64,000 nucleotides of DNA from Platycnemis pennipes (lineage: Eukaryota > Arthropoda > Insecta > Odonata > Platycnemididae), in NCBI GenBank assembly GCA_933228895.1, contig OW121858.1, forward strand, positions 29,721,859-29,785,858, read 5' to 3'. Made by a program: the position numbers and the translations under genes. Positions 31,433 to 40,083 of the stretch are shown here, in pieces. Each line of letters opens with the position of its first letter. Position 1 is the first letter of the stretch. The notes under the pieces were generated by a model. It searched no databases and was not told the DNA's origin. It was given only the letters and a program-made list of their open reading frames with translations.

Positions 31433-32228
31433 TACACCTACATCTACATAATACCCTGCTAGTCACCATAAAGGTGTGTGGCAGGGGGTGAATTCTCACC
31501 AAACATGCGCTACATATTATGCATAAAAAATTAGCGATAATACACTAGTCTAAATTTTAATGTTTTAAAAAAAAGATAAAAATAGCAAAGCAAGTGTATG
31601 ATGCTGATAGTTGGGTTAGCTTTAAATCCTTATACTAATATGCCTATGCTATCCATTTATACACTCGTATTGGACATATTTACCGATATTCATATGCCTA
31701 ATTGTACGAGGAAAAAAGGACATTTTCAATCTGTCAGTTCGGCAATCAATTAATCAAGTTTTGTGATATTATGGACCAGTCTACCATCTAGTAAGTTGGG
31801 GTTCGTAAATTATTTTTAACGTCATCATCAGTGAAAATATTATCTTGGAATTGATTTGGGAGAAGAAGACTATATTTCAACCTGCGATCTGACAATGATT
31901 CCCATTTTAAATTCATTTAATAGACTGGTTATACGCTAATCTAGTTATCGTACCGTCCCTTTACAAATCTTGCCGATCTTCGCTGCACACGTTCAAGTTC
32001 GTTATTTAGATCGATTTCGTATGAATCCCATAATACACTGGCAGCATATTCCAAATTAGGTCTAACTACGGAATTAAGTAGCTATTTCCTCGTAAATGAT
32101 CGTCAGGTTTACCCAATACTCTTTTAATGAAACCCAGTTTACGATTGGCTTGACCCATTATTTCACGTATGTGTTTACCCCAACAATAAGATCATGTGTC
32201 GGTCTTATTCCAAGATATTTTAAAAGGC
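31433..32228 (-). mobile_element. LINE family A copy
   Basis: Tail (hairpin complement near 31460-31493), 3' UTR and ORF remnants on the minus strand, through EYAASVLWDSYEIDLNNEL, VQRRSARFVKGR, QANRKLGFIKRVLG and up to TDLIVG near 32205. Many indels. Confidence 0.75.
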
Positions 32229-32370
32229 ATGTGAAGTTCGGGAACACATCTAGGTAATAGCAAGGGTAGCAAAACCGTAGATTAGGAATCGTTATAGATA
32301 GTTCTCCAAGAGTTTACGAGAAAGATGTTACTGTTATTTTACACTTGTCAGGCCTTATTTAGGAAATATG
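32229..32370 (+). mobile_element. LINE family E fragment
   Basis: Plus-strand sequence matching 2095-2225 (ttcgggaacacatctagg, gcaaaaccgtagattagga, cacttgtcaggcct). It encodes ANRRLGIVID and LVRPYLGNM in broken frames. Confidence 0.6.
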
Positions 32371-32617
32371 CCCATTATTCGTACCTCTAAATGTACGAGG
32401 AAAAAAGGAAATTTTGAAACTGTCAGTTCGGCAATCTATATCTCCAGTTTCGTGATATTATGGTCCAGTCTACCATAGTAAGTTGGGGTTCGTAAATTAT
32501 TATCAAGGTCATCACTGAAAATATTATCTTGGAATTTATTTAGGAGATTAAGTCTAAATTTCAACCTGCGATCTGACAATGATTCCCATTTCAATTCATT
32601 TGATAGACTGGTTATAA

Positions 32618-32630
32618 GCTAATATAGTTA
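32618..32630. repeat. Left 13-bp target-site duplication
   Basis: gctaatatagtta, repeated exactly at 32824-32836. The uninterrupted LINE A sequence contains it once, so it marks the insertion precisely. Confidence 0.85.
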
Positions 32631-32823
32631 AGTCGTTAAAACTTTCGCGGTCCATATTATGAATTGTTATATGTTTTTTGGGTTGTCCGCGTCTTGTTAA
32701 CTGGTTTGAGGGTGGCTGACGTTTCCTCTCCTTTGCCGGAGACTTCCTCAGGGCTGGTAGCCCTGAGGAAGTCTCCGGGAAAGGAGAGGAAACGTCGGCC
32801 ACCCTCAAACCAGTTAACAAGGC
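32631..32823 (+). mobile_element. PLE-derived fold-back insertion with hammerhead cores
   Basis: A 193-bp insertion consisting of a near-perfect palindrome (about 32693-32756 against 32759-32822: gttaactggtttgagggtgg at the outer end) plus about 60 bp of non-palindromic sequence at the left. Each arm holds CTGAGGA and GAAACGTC in hammerhead order. The 13-bp target duplication and inverted terminal-repeat layout match the big PLE at 38131-42667. No ORF. Confidence 0.8.
32756..32803 (+). ncRNA. Hammerhead ribozyme motif, right arm
   Basis: CTGAGGA at 32763-32769, 19 nt forming a 5-bp stem (tctcc/ggaga), then GAAACGTC at 32789-32796 with predicted cleavage after C32796. Helix I is gcc/ggc plus ggt/acc around one A-C mismatch. 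Helix III is the palindrome ACGT, as in PLE-type dimeric hammerheads. The mirror copy on the minus strand (CTGAGGA at 32745-32751, GAAACGTC at 32718-32725) has a mismatched first pair in helix I. Confidence 0.7.
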
Positions 32824-32836
32824 GCTAATATAGTTA
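32824..32836. repeat. Right 13-bp target-site duplication
   Basis: Exact second copy of 32618-32630. Confidence 0.85.
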
Positions 32837-33080
32837 TTTAATACCGTCCCTTTACAAATCTTGCCGATCTTCGCTGCACACGTTCAAGTTCATTATTTAG
32901 ATCGATTTCGTAGGGATCCTATACACTGGCAGTATATTCCAAATTAGGTCTAACTAGGGAATTGAGTTGCTGATTTCGCGTAAATGATCGTCAGGTTAAC
33001 CCAATTCTCTTTTGATGATTCCCAGATTACGATTAGAATGACCCATTTTTTCACGTATGTGTTTACCCCAGGAAAGATCT

Positions 33081-33325
33081 CGTGATATTATAGTCCATTC
33101 TACCATAGTAAGTCGTGGTAAGTAAAATATTTTTAGCGTCATCTCTGAAATTATTAGCTTGTAATTTATTTGGGAGATTAAGTCTTAATTTCAACCAGCG
33201 ATCTGACAATGATTCTCATTTCAATTAATTTAATAGACTGATTACAGTCCCATTACAAATCTTGCCGATCTTAGCTGCACACGTTCAAATTCATTGTTTT
33301 TTGTCCTATTTCGTTTGGATCAAAT
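33081..33325 (-). mobile_element. LINE family A fragment, second piece
   Basis: A separate family A piece in the same orientation: complement of TYYGRMDYNIT, ISEMTLKIF, NWNENHCQIAG and NEFERVQLRSARFVMGL words, ending near tttggatcaaa. Confidence 0.65.
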
Positions 33326-33329
33326 AACT

Positions 33330-33485
33330 AAACAGACTACTTGAATATTCCTCCATACAGTAAGGCCATATCCTAATAATTTCCCAAATAACCCGTTGTA
33401 AATTGATTTCATAGCAGGGAAAGAAATTAGCTTATCAGTTCTCTCCCGGGCAATATTCTTAGCAAACAAACAGAAGCAGAAAGTT
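33330..33485 (-). repeat. Dispersed repeat F (coding remnant)
   Basis: The minus strand is open and reads AKNIARERTDKLISFPAMKS then IYNGLFGKLLGYGLTVWRNI. It is the second copy of the block at 16499-16612. Probably from a retroelement ORF I cannot place. Confidence 0.55.
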
Positions 33486-34054
33486 GGAAGATAAGAAAGG
33501 TGTAACCGTTGAGGAGGGAAGAAGTCAAGGGGGTTGTCAAGAAAGGAGTTAACCCTGGCGGAAGGGATATTTTGGACAAGAGCCCCTGATGAGCTCCTTA
33601 CCGACGGGGGCATTAAGGCACCCTGGACGTAGGGATAAGGCATTTAGCGGAAGCCTAGCTACCAGCCCCCCCTAAAGGTCCTGCCTATTAAGAACCTCTT
33701 TTCTTCCCAAAGTTGGCCGCAAAGCCAAACATATTTCCCCAACATTCTCCCCTTCTCTTCTCTCTCCCAGGGCCGTAAATGTTCCACGGGCACCTAGCAG
33801 GAGTCAGAGCCCCCTCATGGTCACACCCACGCCCCCAATTTGGCCCAGGGTCCGCATTACCCCGTGGGGAAAGGGTCGTTACTCTGGGAGACCCTGACAA
33901 GATGCGAGAGACGTTATTCTCGGCAGGATGTGCTTGTGAAGCAAGGAACGATAGGACACGAAGGCTATTTAGGCTCTGGACATGTGCCGAAAGGTATACA
34001 TCTATATCAACGCAGGGAAGTGGCCAGGAATTTGCTTCGGGGGAGGGCTAAGTC
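33486..34054. other. GC-rich stretch, no recognisable gene
   Basis: Overlapping open frames on both strands (for example 33688-33900 minus, 33779-34051 plus) without domains. The minus-strand frame from repeat F extends into it to about 33643. Confidence 0.35.
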
Positions 34055-34810
34055 TATTCTACATCTACAAAATACCCTGCAAGCCAACACGAGGGTGTGT
34101 GGCAGGGGGAGATTTCTCACCAAACATGCACTACATATCATGCATTAAAAAGGAATAGTATTAATATAGTAGTCAGAACAACACTATTTAAAAAAAAGAT
34201 ACAAATTGCTAAGCAAACATGCATTCTGTTAGTAGGGTTAGCTTTAAGTACTCATACCAACATGCAGCTACCAATGCTATTCATTGCTACTCTCTGATAG
34301 GACATATTTACCGTTATTCGTATCTCTAATTGTTCGAGGGAAAAAGGCCATTTTGAATAGGTCAGTTCGGCAATCAATTTCTCTAATTTTATGAATATGG
34401 TCCAGTCTGCCATAGTAAGTTGGGGTTCGTAAAATATTTTTCACTTCATCACTGAAAATATTGCCTCGGAATTTGTTTAAGAGATTAAGTCTAAATTTCA
34501 ACCGGCGATCTGACAGTGATTCCCAATTTAATTCATTTAATAGACTGGTTACGCTAATATAATTATCGTATCGTCCCTTTACAAATCTTGCCGATCTTCG
34601 CTGCACACGTTCAAGTTCGTTATTTAGACCGATTTCATAGGGATCCCATAATACACTGGCAGCATATTCCAAATGATGTCTAAAAAGGGAATTAAGTAGC
34701 TGATTTATCGTACATGATCGTCACATTTACCCAGTACTCTTTTGATGAAACCCAGTTTACGATTAGCTTGACCCATTATTTCACGTATATGTTTACCCCA
34801 GAAACTATTG
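34055..34810 (-). mobile_element. LINE family A copy with open frame
   Basis: Tail with hairpin complement near 34074-34108 and 3' UTR. A minus-strand open frame (ends 34277) carries MEYAASVLWDPYEIGLNNEL, VQRRSARFVKGRYDNYISVT, LNWESLSDRRLKFRLNLLNK and YGRLDHIHKIREIDCRTDLF. Upstream remnants reach QANRKLGFIKRVLG near 34755. RT catalytic region absent. Confidence 0.85.
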
Positions 34811-35844
34811 TACCATAACTCGAAGAAAATCATCCTTGTTTTTTCGGTGCCGGCATGATACAAATCTATATAGTATATTCTGTAGCGTGTCAGTCCGTCA
34901 TTCTGTATCCGTTATGTATAGTTCTCTCTCCCAATTTCTGAGTTAAAAAAGTGATGTTTGGTGCGTTCAGTATGGATTCTGTCTGTCTGTATGATGTGGT
35001 AATAGTTTTGGGTTTTTACCAGCTTTTGGTGCAGTATAAAAATGGTTTGCGGAAGACAGTGTCTGTACGTATGTGTGTTTGCAGCTGTTGAGGTTGGTTC
35101 ATTAATTCGAGGTAATCTCAGAAGGCAGCGATCGGATTGAAGTGAGAGTGGTGTCGTTTGAAAGGCTTATAATTCCTCACTGGTTAAGTTTAACAACTTG
35201 TTATGAAGAAGTTAGTTATTACCGGCCCAATAACGGAAGTCCCAACGCATGAATATACGCATTTATGAATTGCCACTAAATTTTATTTTTGGAATAGTTA
35301 GCTGGGTATGTTTAGATTACGGAAAAAAGTTTCGGCCGATTCTGCGATGGAGTATTTGAGAAAAGTTTACTAACAATTTTTTAAACATTAGTAGGTAATT
35401 AACAACAAAAGGGTTTAGAAGAAAATAATTTTTTCTTCATATACATTAGCATTTAATAAAGATTAAGCTTTAAAAAGAGCTATTAATCATTGCTGTATGA
35501 CAATTACAAGCGGAGATATAAGTGATAATATGATTTAAGGCTCGGATTTTTGCTAAAAATGCGAAAAAATTAAAACGCATAATACGCTCAAAAAATTTTT
35601 TTTCTGAAAATTGTGTGAGGGTATGCAGTTTGAGTTGATTTTCTTCCCATAACCAATTTTTATCAAAATCTGAGACCCTAAGGGACAAACGTTTGTTGAA
35701 TTGAGGTGGAATGACCCATATATAATACGCAATGTGTGATCCGGATTATTATGCCCAGTCAAAATAAGAACAACAGACTCATTGGGGAAAAATTTCGGGG
35801 GGGGGGGGCTAAAGCCCAAGGAGCCTCCCCACTTGGCTACGTGC
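34811..35844. other. Mostly unassigned; contains repeat G
   Basis: Repeat G occupies about 34875-35075. The remainder has no recognised feature apart from a poly-G run near 35798-35808. Open frames 35470-35688 and 35553-35819 show no domain. Confidence 0.4.
34875..35075 (+). repeat. Dispersed repeat G
   Basis: Inverted relative to 19130-19345. Shared words include tctgtatccgtta, gatgtttggtgcgttc and agtttttgggttt-like sequence. Class unknown. Confidence 0.6.
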
Positions 35845-35996
35845 CTGTATCTACGTGATGCCTTATTAAAATATACGTGAGGGTGTGTGGCAGGGGTTGA
35901 AGCTCAAAAAACGTGCACGACTTGTGTATAAATAAGAGTTACAATGCTACAACTGAATGGAAACATTTGGATAATAGAGAGATATGCAACTTGATC
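35845..35996 (-). mobile_element. LINE family B-like 3' UTR, variant
   Basis: tatctacgtgatgcc, an altered hairpin complement (gagggtgtgtggcagggg) and gaagctcaa, then UTR words aactgaatggaaacattt. It resembles the target sequence around the big PLE (38011-38130) more than typical B copies. Confidence 0.6.
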
Positions 35997-36602
35997 TACA
36001 TCTACATAATACCCTGCAAGCCACCACAAGGGTGTGTGGCAGGGGGTGATTGCTCACCAAACATGCACTACATATCATGCATTAAAAAGGAATAGTATTA
36101 ATATAGTAGTCAGAACTACACTATTTAAAAAAGATAGAAATTGCAAAGCAAACATGCAAAAACATTCTGTTAGTAGGGTTAGCTCTAAGTACTCATACCA
36201 ACATGCAGCTACCAACGCTATTCATTGCTACTCTCCGATAGGACATATTTACCGTTATTCGTATCTCTTATTGTGCGAGGGAAAAAGGACATTTTGAATC
36301 GGTCAGTTCGGCAATCAATTTCTCTAACATTATGATTATGATCCAGTCTGCCATAGTAAGTTGGGGTTCGTAAAATATTTTTAACATCATCACTGAAAAT
36401 ATTGCCTTGGAATTTGTGGAAGAGATTAAGTCTAAATTTCAACCTGCGATCTGACAATGATTCCCATTTCAATTCATTTAATAGACTGGTTACGCTAATA
36501 TAATTATCGCATCGTCCCTTTACGAATCTGGCCGATCTTCGCTGCACACGTTCAAGTTTATTACTTAGACCGATTTCGTAGGGATCACATACACTGGCAC
36601 AC
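35997..36602 (-). mobile_element. LINE family A copy with open frame
   Basis: Tail, hairpin complement near 36015-36050 and UTR. The minus-strand frame ending at 36218 carries VCDPYEIGLSNKLERVQRRS, ARFVKGRCDNYISVTSLLNE and KVREIDC-type blocks. It is very similar to the copy at 23598-24242 (same Nhnv/LFHKFQ variants), so these two form a subfamily. Confidence 0.85.
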
Positions 36603-38010
36603 AACATCTACAAAATACCCTGCAAGCCACCATAAAGGTGTGGCAGGGGGTGAATTCTCTCCAAACATGCGCTACACATCATGCATAAAAACTAGTAATA
36701 ATATAGGCACCAGTTTAAATTTTAATATATTTAAGCGAGACAAAGCAAGCATGGAATATAATGCTGATATTTGACACCAACATGCAACCACCTATGTTAT
36801 CAATTGATACACCCGTATTAGATATATTTATGCTGCTATTCATATCCCTTATTGTACTAGGAAAAAAGGACATTTTGAATCTGCAGGTTCCGCAATCAAT
36901 TTCTCTAATTTTTTCATGGTGTGGTCCGGTCTACCATAGTAAGTTGGGGTTCGAAAAATATTTTTAACATCATCACTGAAAATATTGTCTTTGATTTTAT
37001 TTAAGGAGGCCCCACCGAAGTCTGTGAAGTAGATGTCATTTTTGTGAAAATTTCAGGACACACAATTTTTTTTGGCCCTTCTATCGATTGGCAATAAAAT
37101 AATTTGGCTTTTCCATAATATATATTTGAAGAAAAATGACGTTGAAAATCAGCCATTTTATATCACGTGATTATACGGCAGAGCATGGCTCTTGCAGTAA
37201 AATTTCCAGATTAATAATGTGAAGAGAAATGTCATTTTGACGAACAACTAATATAAGATGCGCAATTTCATGTAGAATTTAGCATTGTGAAAAAGTGCTC
37301 GAATTACCACAATTGTTTAATTGATATTAATAAATTGTTGCCCGTACTGGAAGTACAAGAGCCTTAGTTATTTGAAATTGGCGGTACAGAATTTTGTTAT
37401 CATTGGCAACGGTACTTGTGACGGAACGTACTTACGAGCCTATTTAATCTCACTTAATTTCTCAATATATCGTGCCAAGGTCCTTCTTATATTTTTTACG
37501 TAATTATAATATTTCATAGGTAATTGACAAGGTGTGATTAATACCAATGCTTCCAAATGGTAGCAGCGTCATTGTTGCCAAACACTTTTCAAAAATATCA
37601 ATATTAATAAAATTCAAAACAGAGAGTTGTAATTGCAATGGAATAGTTTAAAACTGAGTAAGAAAATATGTAATCTATTTTAGAATATGTATTAGCAGGA
37701 TTAAGCATGTATTCTCACTTTGTAAATTAAACGTGGCAACAACACGTCAGTCATGTCCCGAAGTCAAAATGAGTCAAAAAAGAGCTTGTATTAAAATAGA
37801 ATGCAACTACAACGCGCTACATAATAGCATCATACTCATACAATTATTGTGTACTATGCGTTATCGCACTATAGATGATTTTCCATACTTTGGTGTTTTT
37901 CTGGATCGGTATTTATTCATTGAATAACTTATAATAGCTCTCTTACTGGATATTGAATCGCGGAGTCACGGTGGAATCTCCTTTAAGAGATTAATCCTAA
38001 ATTTAACTGG
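36603..38010 (-). mobile_element. LINE family A copy split by a MITE
   Basis: Tail, hairpin complement near 36618-36650, short UTR and ORF remnants to 37004. The 977-bp MITE M1 follows, and then about 25 bp more LINE sequence (ttaagagattaatcctaaat), which fits the LNLLNK coding region. Confidence 0.75.
37005..37981. mobile_element. TTAA-flanked MITE, family M1, copy 1
   Basis: Termini GGAGGCCCCACCG and CGGTGGAATCTCC, with TTAA at 37001-37004 and 37983-37986. It sits inside a LINE A ORF, so the boundaries are sharp. No transposase; the two small frames inside (37321-37503, 37733-37927) are not conserved in the other copies. piggyBac-like by target site only. Confidence 0.85.
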
Positions 38011-38116
38011 CTACGTGCCTCTACGTGTTATCCTATTAAACATACGTGCATGGGTGTGTGGCAGGGGGTGAAGATAGATCAAGCATGCACTACTTATTTG
38101 TAAGTAAGAGCTAAGC
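38011..38116 (-). mobile_element. LINE family B-like 3' UTR, PLE target (left part)
   Basis: tctacgtgttatcc, hairpin complement with gggtgtgtggcagggggtg and the UTR. It is interrupted by the PLE and continues at 42682. Confidence 0.65.
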
Positions 38117-38130
38117 TTAATGGAAACATG
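38117..38130. repeat. Left 14-bp target-site duplication of the PLE
   Basis: ttaatggaaacatg, repeated exactly at 42668-42681 (up to two bases could belong to the element end). It bounds the whole PLE complex. Confidence 0.9.
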
Positions 38131-38272
38131 ATTGTAAAAAGCTTTCGGGATTCTTCCGCGTTGTCATTGTGTAAAATGGCGACGTTTCCCCCACTGTACT
38201 GCGGGCGTCCTCAGGCCAGGCTGAAGTGAAAATGCTCCGAAGTTGACGCTTATTTATACTTGTCTTCTGAGG
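38131..38272 (-). repeat. Inverted PLE terminal segment
   Basis: Reverse complement of about 39977-40118 (and 42492-42633), covering the end of the ORF, the hammerhead motif and the start of the next unit. It joins the direct copy through a short shared GG at about 38271-38272. Confidence 0.9.
38177..38218 (-). ncRNA. Hammerhead ribozyme motif, inverted copy
   Basis: Minus-strand copy of the motif at 40033-40074, identical in length (42 nt) and core. Transcribed only from the opposite strand to the ORFs. Confidence 0.75.
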
Positions 38273-40001
38273 GAAACCACCCAAATCAAACATCACGGGG
38301 GCAGAGAGACGAGCCATTAGCGAACTCCGTGAAAGGAAGGACATAATTATTCTCCCCGCGGACAAAGGAAGGGCTACTGTCATATTAGAAAAAACTGACT
38401 ACGACACCAAAATCCGCACAATGCTGACGGAATCGGCCTACAGAAAGCTGCCTTCCAACCCCACAGCTAAAATTGAACGACAGGTGAGAGAGATGATCAA
38501 GAATTCATCTATTCCGCCCGAAGAAAAGAGAGACCTCGTGCCTTCGGCACCGAAACCACCAAGGCTCTACGGACTTCCCAAGGTGCACAAGGAAGACATA
38601 CCGCTCCGACCAATCGTTAGCACCATAGACGCACCTACCAACCCACTGGCAAGACACCTGGCACAAATCCTATCTCCCTTTTCCGGTAGAACTTCATCAT
38701 ACGTCAAAAACTCCAAGCATTTTGTGCAATTAATCAAGGAGATAGATATAGAGAAAGAGGATATCCTTGTGAGTTTTGACGTGGTATCTCTTTTTACCAA
38801 TATTCCCATCACAGAAGCGGTGAACATCGCTAGAAGATTGACCAATGAAGGCCTCCCCAAATACTGTCCGGACCTCATAGAATTCTGTCTGAAAAAATCT
38901 TATTTCCAGTGGAACAGTGATTTCTACGAACAAACTGAAGGTACTGCCATGGGATCCCCACTCTCTCCTGTAGTTGCCAATCTTTTTATGGAAGAGTTAG
39001 AGAAAAAGGCCATCGAGACTTTCGACTGGAAGCCCAAAATATGGCTTCGCTACGTGGATGATACTTTCGTTGTGTGGCCACACGGGGAACAACACCTGAC
39101 TGAATTTCTCCGGCACCTCAACTTTCAACACGACAACATAAAATTTACCATGGAAAAGGAAAGCAACAACCAGATATCCTTCTTGGACGTTAAAGTTACC
39201 AAGAAAGAAGATGGATCCCTGGGCCACTCGGTACATCGGAAGGCAACCCACACAGATCTCTATCTCCACGCCTCCTCTCATCACCACCCGCAGCAAAAGA
39301 GTTCTGTGATAACCAGCCTCTTTCACCGGGCTCGAACTATTTCCGACCAACAATCGCTTCCTGAAGAGGAGAAACATCTTCTTGCTGCCCTAGGAAAGAA
39401 TGGATATGATAAAGCCACAATCCAAAAAACGGTTCTTCGCTTGGACCAACGGAGCGACAAATCCAAGATTGTAGATCCTGTCGCACGTGCTCTCATCCCC
39501 TACATTGGAGGAACCACGGAGAAAATATCGCGAGTTCTCGCGAAGCATAATATACTGACTAGATTCGGATGCGACAATAAATTATCCAGTCTCCTCATCA
39601 GAGCGAAGGATCGCCTCCCGCCCGAAATTCACGAAGGCGTTTACGAGGTCATCTGCAGCTGTGGAAAATCCTACGTAGGGCAAACAAAGAGAGCTGTACA
39701 ATGCCGAATGAAAGAACACTCACGGGCCCTCAGAAACGGACAAGGGGAGAAATCGGCTATTGCGGAGCACGTTTCGATGGAACCAAACCATTCCGTGAAT
39801 TTAATGGAACCAAAAATCCTCTCGAGGGAAAAGCGATATTTCCCTAGAATTATAAGGGAAGCAGTTGAAATTTCCAAGAGGCCCAACAATATGAATAGAG
39901 AGGACAGCTACCCACTCTCCAACACGTGGAAACGAGTATTCACACGAACACCAACAGCCAATCAGCGAGCAGCGGCCACCTCAGAAGACAAGTATAAATA
40001 A
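38271..40001 (+). pseudogene. 5'-truncated PLE reverse transcriptase/GIY-YIG ORF
   Basis: The frame is open after a TGA at 38268-38270 and joins the PLE protein at KPPKSNITGAERRAISELRE. It lacks roughly the first 235 residues of the 810-residue protein. The first internal ATG is at 38421 (526 codons). RT blocks GLPKVHK, DVVSLFTNIP, GTAMGSPLSPVVANLF and the catalytic YVDD (codons at 39051) are intact, as is the GIY-YIG region (GVYEVICSCGKSYVGQT from 39636). It appears identical to the matching part of the full copy, so it is broken only by truncation. Confidence 0.9.
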
Positions 40002-40032
40002 GCGTCAACTTCGGAGCATTTTCACTTCAGCC

Positions 40033-40074
40033 TGGCCTGAGGACGCCCGCAGTACAGTGGGGGAAACGTCGCCA
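40033..40074 (+). ncRNA. Hammerhead ribozyme in PLE terminal repeat, copy 1
   Basis: Order: helix I strand tggc, CTGAGGA (40037-40043), helix II, GAAACGTC ending at C40070, helix I strand gcca. Helix I pairs 4 bp (tggc/gcca). Helix II has a closing C-G pair, one bulged G, then cccgc/gtggg with an agtaca loop. Helix III is the palindrome ACGT without loop, which is the form described for PLE hammerheads that work as dimers. Predicted cleavage is between 40070 and 40071. Confidence 0.85.
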
Positions 40075-40083
40075 TTTTACACA

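Larger units (their letters stand above)
32371..33080 (-). mobile_element. LINE family A copy split by a PLE-derived insertion
   Basis: ORF region without tail: complement of GTFRGTNNG, RFKISFFPR, TPTYYGRLDHNI, FQDNIFSDDL and NWNGNHCQIAG, then the 193-bp insertion (32631-32823). It resumes with RYYLNN, VKGRY, QRRSARFVKG, EYTASV*DP and MGHSNRNLGIIKR near 33010. Frames are broken. Confidence 0.75.

Noticed and set aside
40057..40083. Start of the PLE ORF at 40057
   Set aside because: The codon there is GTG inside the hammerhead; the first ATG in frame is 40084, so the CDS was called from 40084.
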